Below the pieces are notes generated by a model. It was not told the DNA's origin. It was given only the letters and a program-made list of their open reading frames with translations, and did no database searches. Below are positions 25,636-34,545 of a stretch of 64,000 bases of DNA, piece by piece. Both the position numbers and the translations under genes were made by a program. The stretch is from the NCBI GenBank assembly GCA_964358855.1, contig CAYHQQ010000010.1:1-64000 (forward strand), written 5' to 3'. This stretch comes from UBA2396 sp038042175 (lineage in GTDB: Bacteria > Planctomycetota > Phycisphaerae > Phycisphaerales > UBA1924). Every line of letters begins with the position of its first letter. Position 1 is the stretch's first letter.

Positions 25636-27119
25636 GCGCGGGTGAGAAGGAGCTGAGAGCCCATGGGTTGACTCGGCGCACGTTTGCCAAGCTGTCCTTT
25701 GCGGCCGCGGCGGGTGTGCCGCTGCTCCAAGGGTGTGCGGGTTCATCGCGAACGGGCCCAGAGAACAAGGAGAGCGCCCGGGCGTTTCTTCGCGATCAGG
25801 CGCGCCGGGCGGTTGAAGCGGCGCTGGTTCGAGCGGGGAAGTCGTCTGGTGCGTACCACAACGCGACGGCGTATGACGTGCGGGTGCCGGGTGGGAACAT
25901 GGGGTATCCGGCGTTCTGGGTGCGGGATGCGGCGATGATGCTGGGCGGGGATCTGGTGGCGTGCGAGGAGGTTGAGGGTTGGATTCGGCTGATCTGTTCG
26001 ACATTGCCGGGGCCGGGAGACCGGTTGATCAGGCCCGGGGTGGTGGTGCCGGCGTACTTCGTGCCCGATCACATCAACTTTGATGGCAGGGCGACGTTTT
26101 ATCCGGAAAACTACGAGACGGGGGAGCGGCAGGGCGGGGAGCCTTGGGGGAAGTATCCGCCGCTGGATGACAACTTTTACTTCATTCACATGGTGCACGC
26201 GCACTGGCGGGGTACGGGGAGCACACGGCTGTTGCGGTCGAGGGTCGCGACGTCGTTCGATGAAGCGCCGCTGGCGAGGGTGTGCGAGCGGGTGTACGCC
26301 GCTCCGACTTTTGACGCGGAGACTGGGCTGGTGGTCGCGGGGGATCCCGACAGGGAGAACGCCAAGGACTGGGGATTTTGTGACAGCGTGTTCAAGAGCG
26401 GGAAGCTGCTGTTTCCGTCGGTGCTCAAGCTGGTGGCGGCGCGGCGACTGACCGAGATGTTCCATGCGTGCGGGGACGCGACGACGGCGGACCGGTATCG
26501 GGATGATGCGCGGCGGATCGGGGCCGCGATTGCGGCGACCTTTCTGGGAGAGTCGGCGGGTGGGGGTGGGGATGGGGGTGGGGGTGGGGGTGGGGCGTGG
26601 TTGCACTCGGCGAGTGGGATGGGAAATCAGGCTGATGTGTGGGGGAGCGCGTACGCGGTGCACTGCGGGGCGCTGAGCGAGCGTGTTGGCGTGCTGGTGT
26701 CGCGGGCGCTCGTGCGAGGCTTCCGCGAGAGGACGGCGGTGCGCGACGGGACGGCGCGGCATGTGCCCACGAGCGACCCGCGCGGGGGAGTGTGGGAGCG
26801 ATCTGTGTCGGCGGCGGGGACCTATCAGAACGGCGGGTACTGGGGCACGCCGATGGGGTGGTACATCTCTGCGGTGCACAAGACCGATCGGGCAGCGGCG
26901 GCGGACATCGCCAGGGAGTATGTCCGCGGGTTGTGCCGCAAGGTGCTTGCGGACGGGGCGGTGGAGGCGCTCGAGTGGTTCAACCCCGACACCGGGGCGT
27001 CGGCCAATCCGCGGTATGTTGCGACGGTGGCCCTTCCATATCTCTGCCTTCAGGAAGCGGGAATCCTCAATCTTCTGGACTTTCCGGTGGGTGAAGTACT
27101 TCCGCGCGGCGTCGCATAG
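25632..27119 (+). CDS. exported (alpha/alpha) six-hairpin glycosidase-like protein
   Basis: A 495-residue protein. The GTG start overlaps the helicase stop (GTGA) and is preceded by a perfect AAGGAGG four bases upstream, inside the helicase gene. An N-terminal Tat-like signal (LTRRTFAKLSFAAAAG) ends in LLQGC, so it may also be lipidated. The mature part has repeated helical pairs with FWVRDAAMMLGG, KYPPLDDNFYFIHMVHAHW, YQNGGYWGTPMGWY and ALEWFNPDTG, typical of (alpha/alpha) barrels of glucoamylase or trehalase-like glycosidases. Substrate unknown. A Gly-Asp run at about residues 310-322 is encoded by a G-rich hexamer repeat. Coupling of an exported enzyme to a cytosolic helicase is odd. Confidence 0.78.
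   Translation: MSAGEKELRAHGLTRRTFAKLSFAAAAGVPLLQGCAGSSRTGPENKESARAFLRDQARRAVEAALVRAGKSSGAYHNATAYDVRVPGGNMGYPAFWVRDAAMMLGGDLVACEEVEGWIRLICSTLPGPGDRLIRPGVVVPAYFVPDHINFDGRATFYPENYETGERQGGEPWGKYPPLDDNFYFIHMVHAHWRGTGSTRLLRSRVATSFDEAPLARVCERVYAAPTFDAETGLVVAGDPDRENAKDWGFCDSVFKSGKLLFPSVLKLVAARRLTEMFHACGDATTADRYRDDARRIGAAIAATFLGESAGGGGDGGGGGGGAWLHSASGMGNQADVWGSAYAVHCGALSERVGVLVSRALVRGFRERTAVRDGTARHVPTSDPRGGVWERSVSAAGTYQNGGYWGTPMGWYISAVHKTDRAAAADIAREYVRGLCRKVLADGAVEALEWFNPDTGASANPRYVATVALPYLCLQEAGILNLLDFPVGEVLPRGVA
26556..26596 (+). repeat. G-rich GGGGGT microsatellite inside a coding region
   Basis: Tandem GGGGGT/GGGGAT hexamers encode a run of glycines with one aspartate in the six-hairpin protein. 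Several runs of four or five Gs make a G-quadruplex possible on the coding strand. Slippage by whole hexamers would keep the frame. Confidence 0.75.
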
Positions 27120-27157
27120 GGGGCGCGGACGGGCGGCTATCAGGTATGATGGGCGGC

Positions 27158-30100
27158 GTGAAGCATCTGCTGGTCGGCACATCCATTCTCGTCGCGTTCG
27201 TGATGGCGGCTCGATCCGCGTGGATGGCGCCGGAGATTGCGGCTGGCTATGAGCCTCCGCCCGCGGCCTCGCCAACGGGAGTTGGAGCGGGCACCGTGAA
27301 GGTCGCGCTGGATTTCAACCGCGACATTCGGCCCATTCTTTCGGATCACTGCTTTCGTTGTCACGGGACGGATCCGGACTCGCGCAAGCATGGGCTGCGG
27401 CTGGATGTTCGCGAGGTCGCCACGTCAGAACTCGACAGCGGGATGCGTGCGATCGTTCCCGGGGATGTGGAGGCGAGCGAGGCGGTCCGGCGCATCATGT
27501 CGGAGGATCCCGACGAGGTGATGCCCCCGCCCGACTCCAACACGCCATTGTCGAAGGAGCAGCGTGAGACGCTTGTGAGGTGGATCAGGGAGGGGGCGGA
27601 GTACCAGGCGCACTGGGCGTTTGTGGCGCCTCGGGCGATGCCGGTGCCGGTGGTGAAGGATCAGGCGTGGGCACGAGACGAGATCGATCGGGTGGTGCTG
27701 GCGAGGCTGGAGGAGGCGGGGATCGTGCCCGCGCCGGAGGCGGACCGGGCAACGCTTTTGCGCCGAGTCTCGCTCGCGTTGACGGGGCTTGGGCCGTCGC
27801 CCGAGGAGACGGCGGCATTTATCGGCGACAAGTCGCCGGGGGCGTACGAGCGGCGGGTGGATGCGCTGCTTGGGTCGGTGAGGTATGGCGAGCGGATGGC
27901 GGCGGACTGGCTTGATGTGGCGCGGTTTGCCGACACGCTGGGGTATCAGTCGGATCGCGAGTGCCGCACGTGGCCGTGGCGGGACTGGCTGATCGGCGCG
28001 TTCAACGCGAATCTGGCGTACGACCAGTTCATTCGAGATCAGATCGCGGGGGACCTGGTGCCCGGGGCGACGCGGGAGCAGCGGGTGGCGACGGCGTTTA
28101 TGAGGCTGCATCGGCAGACCAACGAGGGCGGGTCGATCGACGACGAGTTTCGGCAGGAGTATGTGTCGGACCGAGTGCAGACGTTTGGCACGGCGTTTTT
28201 GGGGTTGACTGTTGAGTGCGCCCGGTGCCACGACCACAAGTACGACCCGATCCCGCAGGTGGATTACTACAGCCTGTGCGCGTTCCTGGGCGACATCGAC
28301 GAGTCGGGGACGTACGCGTATACCACGGGTGCGGTGCCGGGGCCCACGATGCGCCTGCCGACGCGTGAGCAGGAGGCGGAGCTCGCGCGGCTAGGGGAGG
28401 CGCAGAGGGCGGCGGAGGCGCGCCTGGTCGCGGCGCGGGAGGCGGGGAAGGGCGCGTTTCTCGCGTGGCTCGCGGGGCAGCCCAGGTTTGAGGGTGCGAC
28501 GCCGGTGAAGCGTGTCGCGCTGGAGGGAGGCGTTGACGGGCCGGGGTGGAAGGGGACGCTGCTCGACGGCGACACGGGGCCATCGGTCGAGGGCGTGCCG
28601 GCGTTTCGCAGGTGCGATCCGTACACGATTGCGATGTGGGTGAGGTGCCCGGACGTCCGGGAGCGGGCGACGATCCTGCACACGAGCACGTTCACGATCG
28701 AGGCGGATCAGCAGGGTTATCAGTTGATGTTCAAGGACGGGGCGCTGGCGTGGGAGATCATCCATTTCTGGCCGTCGTCTGCGGCGGCGATCAGGACGGT
28801 GGAGGCGTTCCCGGTGGGGCGGTGGGTGCACGTGGCGGTGACGTACGACGGTTCGTCGCGAGCGGGGGGCATGCGGGTGTATCTCGACGGAGCGCTGGCG
28901 CGAACGGAGGTGGTGCGGGACCGGCTTGAGGGGCCGTCGCAGGTGCGATCGTTCCAGATCGGGTATCGCGATCGCGATCTTGGACTGCGTGGGGGCGCGG
29001 TGGCGGATCTTCGGGTCTTTGACCGGGAGCTTTCGCCTGGGGAGGTGGGTGAGGTGCACGCGCCGGGGTCCTTCGCGGGCGAGATCGCGCGCGGGGAGGA
29101 CGTTGGTGGACGGGGGATGGAGTACTTTCTGGGGGCGATCGACGGCGGGTGCCGTGAGGCGCGTGGGGCGGCGCGAGATGCTCACCGTGCGTATCAGGAC
29201 CTGCTCGAGTCGATTCCCGAGCTGATGGTAATGGAGCAGGCGGCGAGGCCCCGGGCGTGGCATGTGCTGGCTCGGGGTCAGTACGACATGCCGGAGCTGG
29301 ACCGGCCGGTGGGGCCGGATCGGGCGCTGGAGGGCGTGCTGGCGTTTGGGGATTCGCGACCCAGGAGCAGGCTGGGGCTTGCGCAGTGGGTGACGGACCC
29401 GTTGAACCCGCTGACAGCGCGTGTGGCGGTGAACCGGCTGTGGGCGATCTGCTTTGGGCGCGGGCTTGTGCCGACGGTCGAGAACTTCGGCGTGCAGGGG
29501 GAATCACCGAGCCATCCGCAGGCGCTGGACATTCTGGCGGCGGACTTTGTTCGCGGCGGGTGGGATGTGAAGGCGACGCTGCGCCGGATCGTGCTGAGCG
29601 CGACGTTTCGGCAGGCGTCGACGGCGTCGGCGGAGCTTCGCGCGAAGGACCCGCTGAATCTGCTGCTGTCGCGAGGGCCTTCGGTTCGCCTTTCGGCGGA
29701 GGCGATCCGCGATCAGGCGCTGGCGGCGTCGGGGCTGCTGGTGGAGCGTGTGGGCGGACCGAGTGTGAAGCCATACCAGCCCGCGGGGATCTGGGAGGAT
29801 GCGGGCGCGAACGCGCAGGGCAACGGGGGGTATGTGCCCGACACGGGGGACAACGCGCACCGGAGGAGTCTGTACACGTACCGCAAGCGGACGGCCCCGC
29901 CGCCCTCGATGCTGGCGTTCGACGCGGGGAGCCGTGAGGTGTGCCAGGCGCGGCGGCTGCCGACCAACACGCCGTTGCAGGCGCTGGTGCTGATGAACGA
30001 TCGGGTGTATTTCGAGTGTGCGCGAGCGCTGGCGGTGCGGGCGGCGAAAGAGTCCTTGGATGAGCCGCGGGCGAGCGTGCGGCGGGCCTTTGCGCTCCTG

Positions 30101-30307
30101 GCGGCGCGCGAGGCGCGAGCGGCGGAGGCGAGCGCGCTCGATGAGCTCTACGACCGACTGCTGGTGCAGTATCGGGACGATCCGGCGGGGGTGAAGGGCG
30201 TGTTGAGCGAGGGCGTGGCGGAGGGACAGCGGACGGCGCACCTGGCGTCGCTCACGCTGGTGTGTTCGACGATCATCGCTTCTGACGCTGTTGTGACCAG
30301 CAGGTAG
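27158..30307 (+). CDS. PSD1 / DUF1549-DUF1553 haem-binding secreted protein with LamG domain
   Basis: A 1049-residue protein from the GTG in front of KHLLVGTSILVAFVM, its signal sequence. Domain order: PSCyt1 region with haem motif CFRCH (about 65-69); DUF1549/PSCyt2 (about 150-355, containing WLDVARFADTLGYQSDR and ECARCHDHKYDPI, a second CxxCH); a LamG/concanavalin-like insert (about 465-625); and DUF1553/PSD1 (about 715-1000, with NRLWAICFGRGLV and SHPQALDILA). This is a hallmark planctomycete protein, thought to be an extracytoplasmic c-type cytochrome-linked enzyme of polysaccharide or other polymer metabolism; its reaction is not established. The DUF1501 partner follows 18 bases later. 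The start is favoured because TATGAT lies seven bases upstream; an ATG at 27146 is in frame. Confidence 0.9.
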   Translation: MKHLLVGTSILVAFVMAARSAWMAPEIAAGYEPPPAASPTGVGAGTVKVALDFNRDIRPILSDHCFRCHGTDPDSRKHGLRLDVREVATSELDSGMRAIVPGDVEASEAVRRIMSEDPDEVMPPPDSNTPLSKEQRETLVRWIREGAEYQAHWAFVAPRAMPVPVVKDQAWARDEIDRVVLARLEEAGIVPAPEADRATLLRRVSLALTGLGPSPEETAAFIGDKSPGAYERRVDALLGSVRYGERMAADWLDVARFADTLGYQSDRECRTWPWRDWLIGAFNANLAYDQFIRDQIAGDLVPGATREQRVATAFMRLHRQTNEGGSIDDEFRQEYVSDRVQTFGTAFLGLTVECARCHDHKYDPIPQVDYYSLCAFLGDIDESGTYAYTTGAVPGPTMRLPTREQEAELARLGEAQRAAEARLVAAREAGKGAFLAWLAGQPRFEGATPVKRVALEGGVDGPGWKGTLLDGDTGPSVEGVPAFRRCDPYTIAMWVRCPDVRERATILHTSTFTIEADQQGYQLMFKDGALAWEIIHFWPSSAAAIRTVEAFPVGRWVHVAVTYDGSSRAGGMRVYLDGALARTEVVRDRLEGPSQVRSFQIGYRDRDLGLRGGAVADLRVFDRELSPGEVGEVHAPGSFAGEIARGEDVGGRGMEYFLGAIDGGCREARGAARDAHRAYQDLLESIPELMVMEQAARPRAWHVLARGQYDMPELDRPVGPDRALEGVLAFGDSRPRSRLGLAQWVTDPLNPLTARVAVNRLWAICFGRGLVPTVENFGVQGESPSHPQALDILAADFVRGGWDVKATLRRIVLSATFRQASTASAELRAKDPLNLLLSRGPSVRLSAEAIRDQALAASGLLVERVGGPSVKPYQPAGIWEDAGANAQGNGGYVPDTGDNAHRRSLYTYRKRTAPPPSMLAFDAGSREVCQARRLPTNTPLQALVLMNDRVYFECARALAVRAAKESLDEPRASVRRAFALLAAREARAAEASALDELYDRLLVQYRDDPAGVKGVLSEGVAEGQRTAHLASLTLVCSTIIASDAVVTSR

Positions 30308-30325
30308 CCTGGGGAGAGGTGTGCG

Positions 30326-31798
30326 ATGGAATCTCGTTACGACGACATGATGAGCTTGACACGCAGGCACTTTCTGGGGGCTTCGGCGCTTGGGCTGGGC
30401 GGTATTGCGCTGGGGTCGATGCTGGGTTTGGGCCAAGAGCCGCCGCCGGACAAGGTCGTGGTTGGTGGTACGGGTGGGGCGGGTGGGACATTGGGGGGCA
30501 CGACGCACTTTCCGGCGAAGGCCAAGCGGGTGATCTATTTGTTTCAGTCGGGCGGGCCGTCGCAGTTTGAGACGTTTGATCCCAAGCCCTTGCTTCGCGA
30601 GCAGCACGGCAAGGCGTTGCCCGATTCGGTGAGGCAGGGGCAGCGGCTGACTGGGATGAGCGGGAATCAGGCGGTGCTGCCCTTGGCGGGGTCGTTTGCC
30701 CAGTTCAAGCAGCACGGCAAGAGCGGGACGTGGGTGAGCGATCTGTTGCCGCACACGGCGAAGATCGCGGATGATCTGTGCGTGATCAACACGATGTACA
30801 CGGAGGCGATCAACCACGATCCGGCGATCACGTTCTTTTGCACGGGGCATCAGCAGCCGGGGCGGCCTTCGATGGGGGCGTGGTTGTCGTACGGGCTGGG
30901 TGCGATCAACGCGAACCTGCCGGCGTTCATTGTGCTGGTGTCGAAGGATGGCATGCGTGACCAGCCGCTGTACTCGCGTCTTTGGGGGACGGGGTTCCTG
31001 CCCAGCGAGCACCAAGGCGTGCAGTTTCGAGCGGGGGCCGAGCCGGTGCTGTATCTGACCAACCCTGAGGGGGTTTCGCCGCACACCAGGCGGCTGATGC
31101 TTGATGCTTTGGGCAAATTGAGCGCCGATCAGGCGGGGGCGACGCTGGACCCGGAGGTTGGCGCCCGCATGGCGCAGAGCGAGATGGCGTTTCGGATGCA
31201 GACGAGTGTTCCGGAGGTTTCGAACTTCTCCGATGAACCGGCGGAGACGTTTGCGCTCTACGGCGATTCGGCCAAGACGCCGGGGACGTACGCGGCCAAT
31301 TGCATCCTGGCCCGCAGGCTCGTGGAGCGCGGCGTGCGATTCATTCAGCTCTTCCATCAGGGGTGGGACCAGCACGGCGACTTGCCCGCGGGCATCAAGA
31401 CGCAGTGTGCCCAGACGGACCAGGCGTCGGCGGCGCTGGTCACCGATCTCAAGCGGCGGGGGCTGCTCGATGACACGCTGGTGGTGTGGGGCGGGGAGTT
31501 CGGGCGGACGGCGTATTGCCAGGGGAAGATGGTCGACGGCAACTACGGGCGCGACCACCACCCGCGGTGCTTTTCGATCTGGATGGCGGGTGGGGGCGTG
31601 AAGCCCGGGATCACGTATGGGAAGACGGACGACTATGGGTACAACATCGTCAAGGACAGCGTGCACGTGCACGACCTGCACGCGACGATGCTGAGGCTCC
31701 TGGGGATTGATCACGAGCGGCTGACGTTCAAGTTTCAGGGAAGGTATTTCCGGCTGACGGATGTGTTTGGGAGCGTCGTGCCGGAGATTATGGCGTGA
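30326..31798 (+). CDS. Tat-exported DUF1501 protein (sulfatase-fold family)
   Basis: A 490-residue protein with a Tat signal (SLTRRHFLGASALGLGG, about residues 9-25; ATG at 30350 is an alternative start). The DUF1501 hallmarks are RVIYLFQSGGPSQFETFDPK (about 70-89), NHDPAITFFCTG, and VWGGEFGRTAYCQG with HHPRCFSIWMAGGG near the C-terminus. The fold is alkaline phosphatase/sulfatase-like, and Asp/His metal ligands are plausible in these motifs, but the usual formylglycine C/SxPxR site is absent. It is encoded with the PSD1 protein in a two-gene operon, an arrangement repeated many times in planctomycete genomes, which implies the two act on the same extracytoplasmic substrate. Confidence 0.92.
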   Translation: MESRYDDMMSLTRRHFLGASALGLGGIALGSMLGLGQEPPPDKVVVGGTGGAGGTLGGTTHFPAKAKRVIYLFQSGGPSQFETFDPKPLLREQHGKALPDSVRQGQRLTGMSGNQAVLPLAGSFAQFKQHGKSGTWVSDLLPHTAKIADDLCVINTMYTEAINHDPAITFFCTGHQQPGRPSMGAWLSYGLGAINANLPAFIVLVSKDGMRDQPLYSRLWGTGFLPSEHQGVQFRAGAEPVLYLTNPEGVSPHTRRLMLDALGKLSADQAGATLDPEVGARMAQSEMAFRMQTSVPEVSNFSDEPAETFALYGDSAKTPGTYAANCILARRLVERGVRFIQLFHQGWDQHGDLPAGIKTQCAQTDQASAALVTDLKRRGLLDDTLVVWGGEFGRTAYCQGKMVDGNYGRDHHPRCFSIWMAGGGVKPGITYGKTDDYGYNIVKDSVHVHDLHATMLRLLGIDHERLTFKFQGRYFRLTDVFGSVVPEIMA

Positions 31799-31802
31799 AG
31801 AG

Positions 31803-32065
31803 ATTGAAACACGGAGGACACGGAGAGACACGGAGAAAGGCAGAAGAGATTGTGAAAGGCATGAATTCAGGCGCGCCAGACGATCGGCCAAGATTCAATC
31901 ACTTCATGGCGAGAATGAATGGAAACACGGAGGACACGGAGAGACACGGAGAAAGGCAGAAGCGAGTGTGAAAGGCATGGCGTTATGCTTGCCTGACGTG
32001 CCGGCAAAGACTCAATCACTTTCTCTGCCTTCCTCCGTGTCTCTCCGTGTCCTCCGTGTTTCAAT
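31803..32065. repeat. CACGGAG-word inverted repeat with duplicated left arm, between convergent genes
   Basis: The left arm ATTGAAACACGGAGGACACG and onwards (31803-31846) recurs nearly identically from 31921. One right arm (32021-32065, reading TCCTCCGTGTCTCTCCGTGT and onwards to TTTCAAT) is the reverse complement of either. About 115 bases (31803-31917) are thus tandemly duplicated: the stretch CGGCCAAGATTCAATCACTT after the first arm is matched by CGGCAAAGACTCAATCACTT after the second. The element spans the whole gap between the DUF1501 gene and aroA. A transcript from either side could form two alternative long hairpins. Confidence 0.85.
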
Positions 32066-32070
32066 TGGCT

Positions 32071-33537
32071 CTAGAACAACCCAGCAAGGTCGCGCCAGTA
32101 GGCGGCGTAGGTTTTGGCGACGCACTGGGGGTGGTTGATGAAGACGTTGGGGCGGCGGAGGGCGATGAGTGCGAGGGACATGGCGATGCGATGGTCGTCG
32201 TAGGTGTCGAAGTGGACGGGCGGGGCGCTCGGGGAGCAGTCGATGCCGGGGCCGCGGCCGCCGCCGCCCCCACCAGGGGGTGTGATGGTCATGGCGCCTG
32301 AGTCGCCGGCGACGGGGGAGTCGATCTTGACGCCGATTTTGGCGAGTTCGGTCTGCATGGCGGCGATGCGGTCGGACTCTTTGACGCGGAGGGTGCGCAG
32401 GCCTCGGAGGACTGAGACGCCCGAAGCGAAGCTGGCGACGACGGCGAGGGTCATGGCGGCGTCGGGCATGTCGGACATGTCGGCCATGATGGGCAGGAGT
32501 GTGCGGGGCCCACGGACCTGCAGCGAGGCCCGCGAGCCGGCGAGGGCGGGCTTGAGGGTGCTGGTGGCGCCCATGCGTCCAAGAAGTTCGACAAAGCCGG
32601 TGTCGCCCTGGAGCGAGCCGGCGTCGAGATCCAGGAGCCGGCAGGTGGAATCGGGCACGAGGGCGGCGGCGGCCCAGAAGTAGGTTGCGCCGCTGGCGTC
32701 GGGCTCGACGTCGTACTCGAAGGGCGGGATGCCGTCGCCGGGGATGAGGTCGCGATTTGTGGGTGAGGCGGCGGCGGGGCCGACGCGGATGACGCGGTTG
32801 TCGCCAGCGGTCTGCACGCTGGCGCCCAGGCGTTGGAGGAGCCCGAGGGTCATGTTGATGTACGACTCGCTGGTGATCTCGCCGACGAGCTTGATGGTGA
32901 GGTGGTGGGGGAGCCAGGGGGCGATGAGCAGGAGGGCGGAGATGAACTGGCTGGACTGGGTCGTGGGGATTTCGAGAACGGTGGCGTCGGGAGGGAACGC
33001 GGGGGGGACGATCCGCATGGGCGGGAAACCGGGGCGGGCTGAGTAGGAGATGGAGGCGCCGAGCTTTTTGAGGATGTCTCCCAGCTCGCCGATGGGGCGT
33101 TCGCGCATGCGGGCGTTGCCGTCGATGACGATGGGGACGGGCGAGAGGAGGGCGGCGGCGGCCAGGAACCTGGTGGCGGTGCCGGCGTTGTTGAGATTGA
33201 GCAGGAGATCGCCGGTGGCGGGCGAGCCGTTTGGATGGACGGGTTTCCAGCGTCCGCCCACGCCGTGGACGACGACGCGGTCCTCGTGGACGTCGATGGT
33301 TGCGCCGAGGGTTCGCAGGGCGTCGATCATGCGCACGGCGTCGTCGGCGTCGACCAGGGCGCCGTGCAGGATGGATTGTCCTGGCGCCAGGGCGGCCAGC
33401 AGCAGGGCGCGGTTGGAGAGGCTTTTGGAGCCCGGGGGGCGGATGGCGGCGTCGAAGGGGCTGGCTCCGCGGGAGCGCGGCGGGGGCAGCGCGAGCGGAT
33501 CGGGAATCTCGGCCAGCGGACGCCGGAGGATGTGCAA
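32071..33537 (-). CDS. aroA: 3-phosphoshikimate 1-carboxyvinyltransferase (EPSP synthase)
   Basis: This enzyme joins shikimate-3-phosphate and phosphoenolpyruvate in the shikimate pathway. All the family's key motifs are present: PGSKSLSNRALLLAAL near the N-terminus, NNAGTATRFL, RVKESDRIAAM and DTYDDHRIAMSLAL near the C-terminus. At about 488 residues it is longer than the usual 430, partly because of a Gly-rich insertion (TPPGGGGGGRGPGID) before the last motif. The start is uncertain: a TTG at 33537 with GAAGG upstream is chosen, TTG at 33552 is an alternative, and no ATG or GTG fits. It lies 31 bases after groES on the same strand, so the two are probably co-transcribed. Confidence 0.93.
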   Translation of the reverse strand: MHILRRPLAEIPDPLALPPPRSRGASPFDAAIRPPGSKSLSNRALLLAALAPGQSILHGALVDADDAVRMIDALRTLGATIDVHEDRVVVHGVGGRWKPVHPNGSPATGDLLLNLNNAGTATRFLAAAALLSPVPIVIDGNARMRERPIGELGDILKKLGASISYSARPGFPPMRIVPPAFPPDATVLEIPTTQSSQFISALLLIAPWLPHHLTIKLVGEITSESYINMTLGLLQRLGASVQTAGDNRVIRVGPAAASPTNRDLIPGDGIPPFEYDVEPDASGATYFWAAAALVPDSTCRLLDLDAGSLQGDTGFVELLGRMGATSTLKPALAGSRASLQVRGPRTLLPIMADMSDMPDAAMTLAVVASFASGVSVLRGLRTLRVKESDRIAAMQTELAKIGVKIDSPVAGDSGAMTITPPGGGGGGRGPGIDCSPSAPPVHFDTYDDHRIAMSLALIALRRPNVFINHPQCVAKTYAAYWRDLAGLF

Positions 33538-33568
33538 TACGCCTTCGCTCAACTCGCGTGGCTGCCTT

Positions 33569-33952
33569 TCATGCGTCCTTGGCGTCGTCCTTGGAGTCCT
33601 TGCCCTTGGCCTTCTCGCTCTCGGGCTGGCGGAAGACGGCGACGACATCCTCGACGGGGACGACATAGAGGCGATTGTCGCCCTCAAAGTCGACGGGCAC
33701 GCCGTGCTTGGGGTTGAAGAGCACGCGGTCGTAGTTACGGATGGGGTAGTCAACGTCGCGGTCGACCTGGGCGGAGATGGCGATGACCCGCCCGGTGATG
33801 GTGGGGATCTCGATCTTGTCGGGGAGGTGGATGCCGCTCTTGGTCTGCTTCTTGTCCTCGTCCTTGCGGATGAGCACGCGTTTGCCCATGGGCTCGATGA
33901 CCTCAAGAGCCCTGGCGACACGCGGCCCCTTGGAAGATTCGTGGGATGCCAT
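33569..33952 (-). CDS. groES: GroES-like co-chaperonin
   Basis: A 127-residue Cpn10-family protein. The core runs from about residue 20 (PMGKRVLIRKDEDKKQTKSG, the mobile-loop strand region) to VEDVVAVF near 108. A polar N-terminal extension of about 18 residues and a Lys/Asp-rich tail make it longer than the usual 95-100. It caps a GroEL ring in the cytosol; no groEL gene is in the window, so this is either a secondary copy or a separated partner. The ATG has TACAGT five bases upstream and no Shine-Dalgarno. It is divergent from apt and upstream of aroA. Confidence 0.88.
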   Translation of the reverse strand: MASHESSKGPRVARALEVIEPMGKRVLIRKDEDKKQTKSGIHLPDKIEIPTITGRVIAISAQVDRDVDYPIRNYDRVLFNPKHGVPVDFEGDNRLYVVPVEDVVAVFRQPESEKAKGKDSKDDAKDA

Positions 33953-34004
33953 GGCTCACTGTAGACGTGCACCCGGGGGGCAAGGCATACCTATCCTCTA
34001 GCCC

Positions 34005-34535
34005 GTGATCACCGCCATCAAAGCCCTCGAAGCGCTCATCATCGACGTACCGGACTTTCCCAAGCCCGGGATCACGTTCAAGGATTTCACGCCCATGCTG
34101 GCGGATCCCAAGGGGCTGGCACTGGCCGTGGAGCTCATGACCAACCCGTTCCGCGGGCAGGGGGTCGAGCTGGTGCTGGGGGCCGAATCGCGCGGGTTTA
34201 TCTTTGGCACGGCGATCGCCCAGGCGCTCTCGGCGGGGTTTGTACCGGCTCGCAAGCCCGGGAAGCTGCCGCGGAAGGTCGAGGCGGTCGAGTACTCGCT
34301 GGAGTACGGGCGGGACCGGCTGGAGATCCACGCCGACGCCGTCACCAGGGGGCGGCGTGTGCTGCTCGTGGACGATCTTTTGGCGACGGGCGGCACGCTC
34401 TCGGCGTGCGGGCAGCTGGTGCAGCGGCTGGGGGCGACGATCGTGGGGATGTCGGTTCTGATCGAGATTGCGGCCCTCAAGGGGCGGGAGAGGCTGACGG
34501 GCCTGGGCCCATTGCACTCGGTTGTCGTCTGCTGA
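34005..34535 (+). CDS. apt: adenine phosphoribosyltransferase
   Basis: A 176-residue protein of normal length for Apt, which converts adenine and PRPP to AMP in purine salvage. Visible motifs are PDFPKPGITFKDFTPML (typical Apt N-terminus), ESRGFIFG, RKPGKLP, and the PRPP-binding loop LLVDDLLATGGTL (about 123-135). The start is a GTG with TATCCT seven bases upstream and no Shine-Dalgarno. It is divergent from groES, with both starts inside a 52-base gap, so the two promoters overlap or abut. Confidence 0.95.
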   Translation: MITAIKALEALIIDVPDFPKPGITFKDFTPMLADPKGLALAVELMTNPFRGQGVELVLGAESRGFIFGTAIAQALSAGFVPARKPGKLPRKVEAVEYSLEYGRDRLEIHADAVTRGRRVLLVDDLLATGGTLSACGQLVQRLGATIVGMSVLIEIAALKGRERLTGLGPLHSVVVC

Positions 34536-34545
34536 AGTTGGGACG

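Noticed and set aside
29504..31891. 795-codon minus-strand frame under the PSD1 and DUF1501 genes
   Set aside because: Antisense shadow; no motif, and Arg/Pro-rich composition.
31803..32065. CACGGAG repeats considered as a CRISPR array
   Set aside because: Words are tandem with no unique spacers, arms are inverted rather than all direct, and no cas gene is nearby.
32071..33972. Extending aroA upstream to 33972
   Set aside because: That extension overlaps groES in another frame, and its sequence is Ser/Pro/Arg low-complexity. The EPSP synthase similarity begins only near 33.5 kb.
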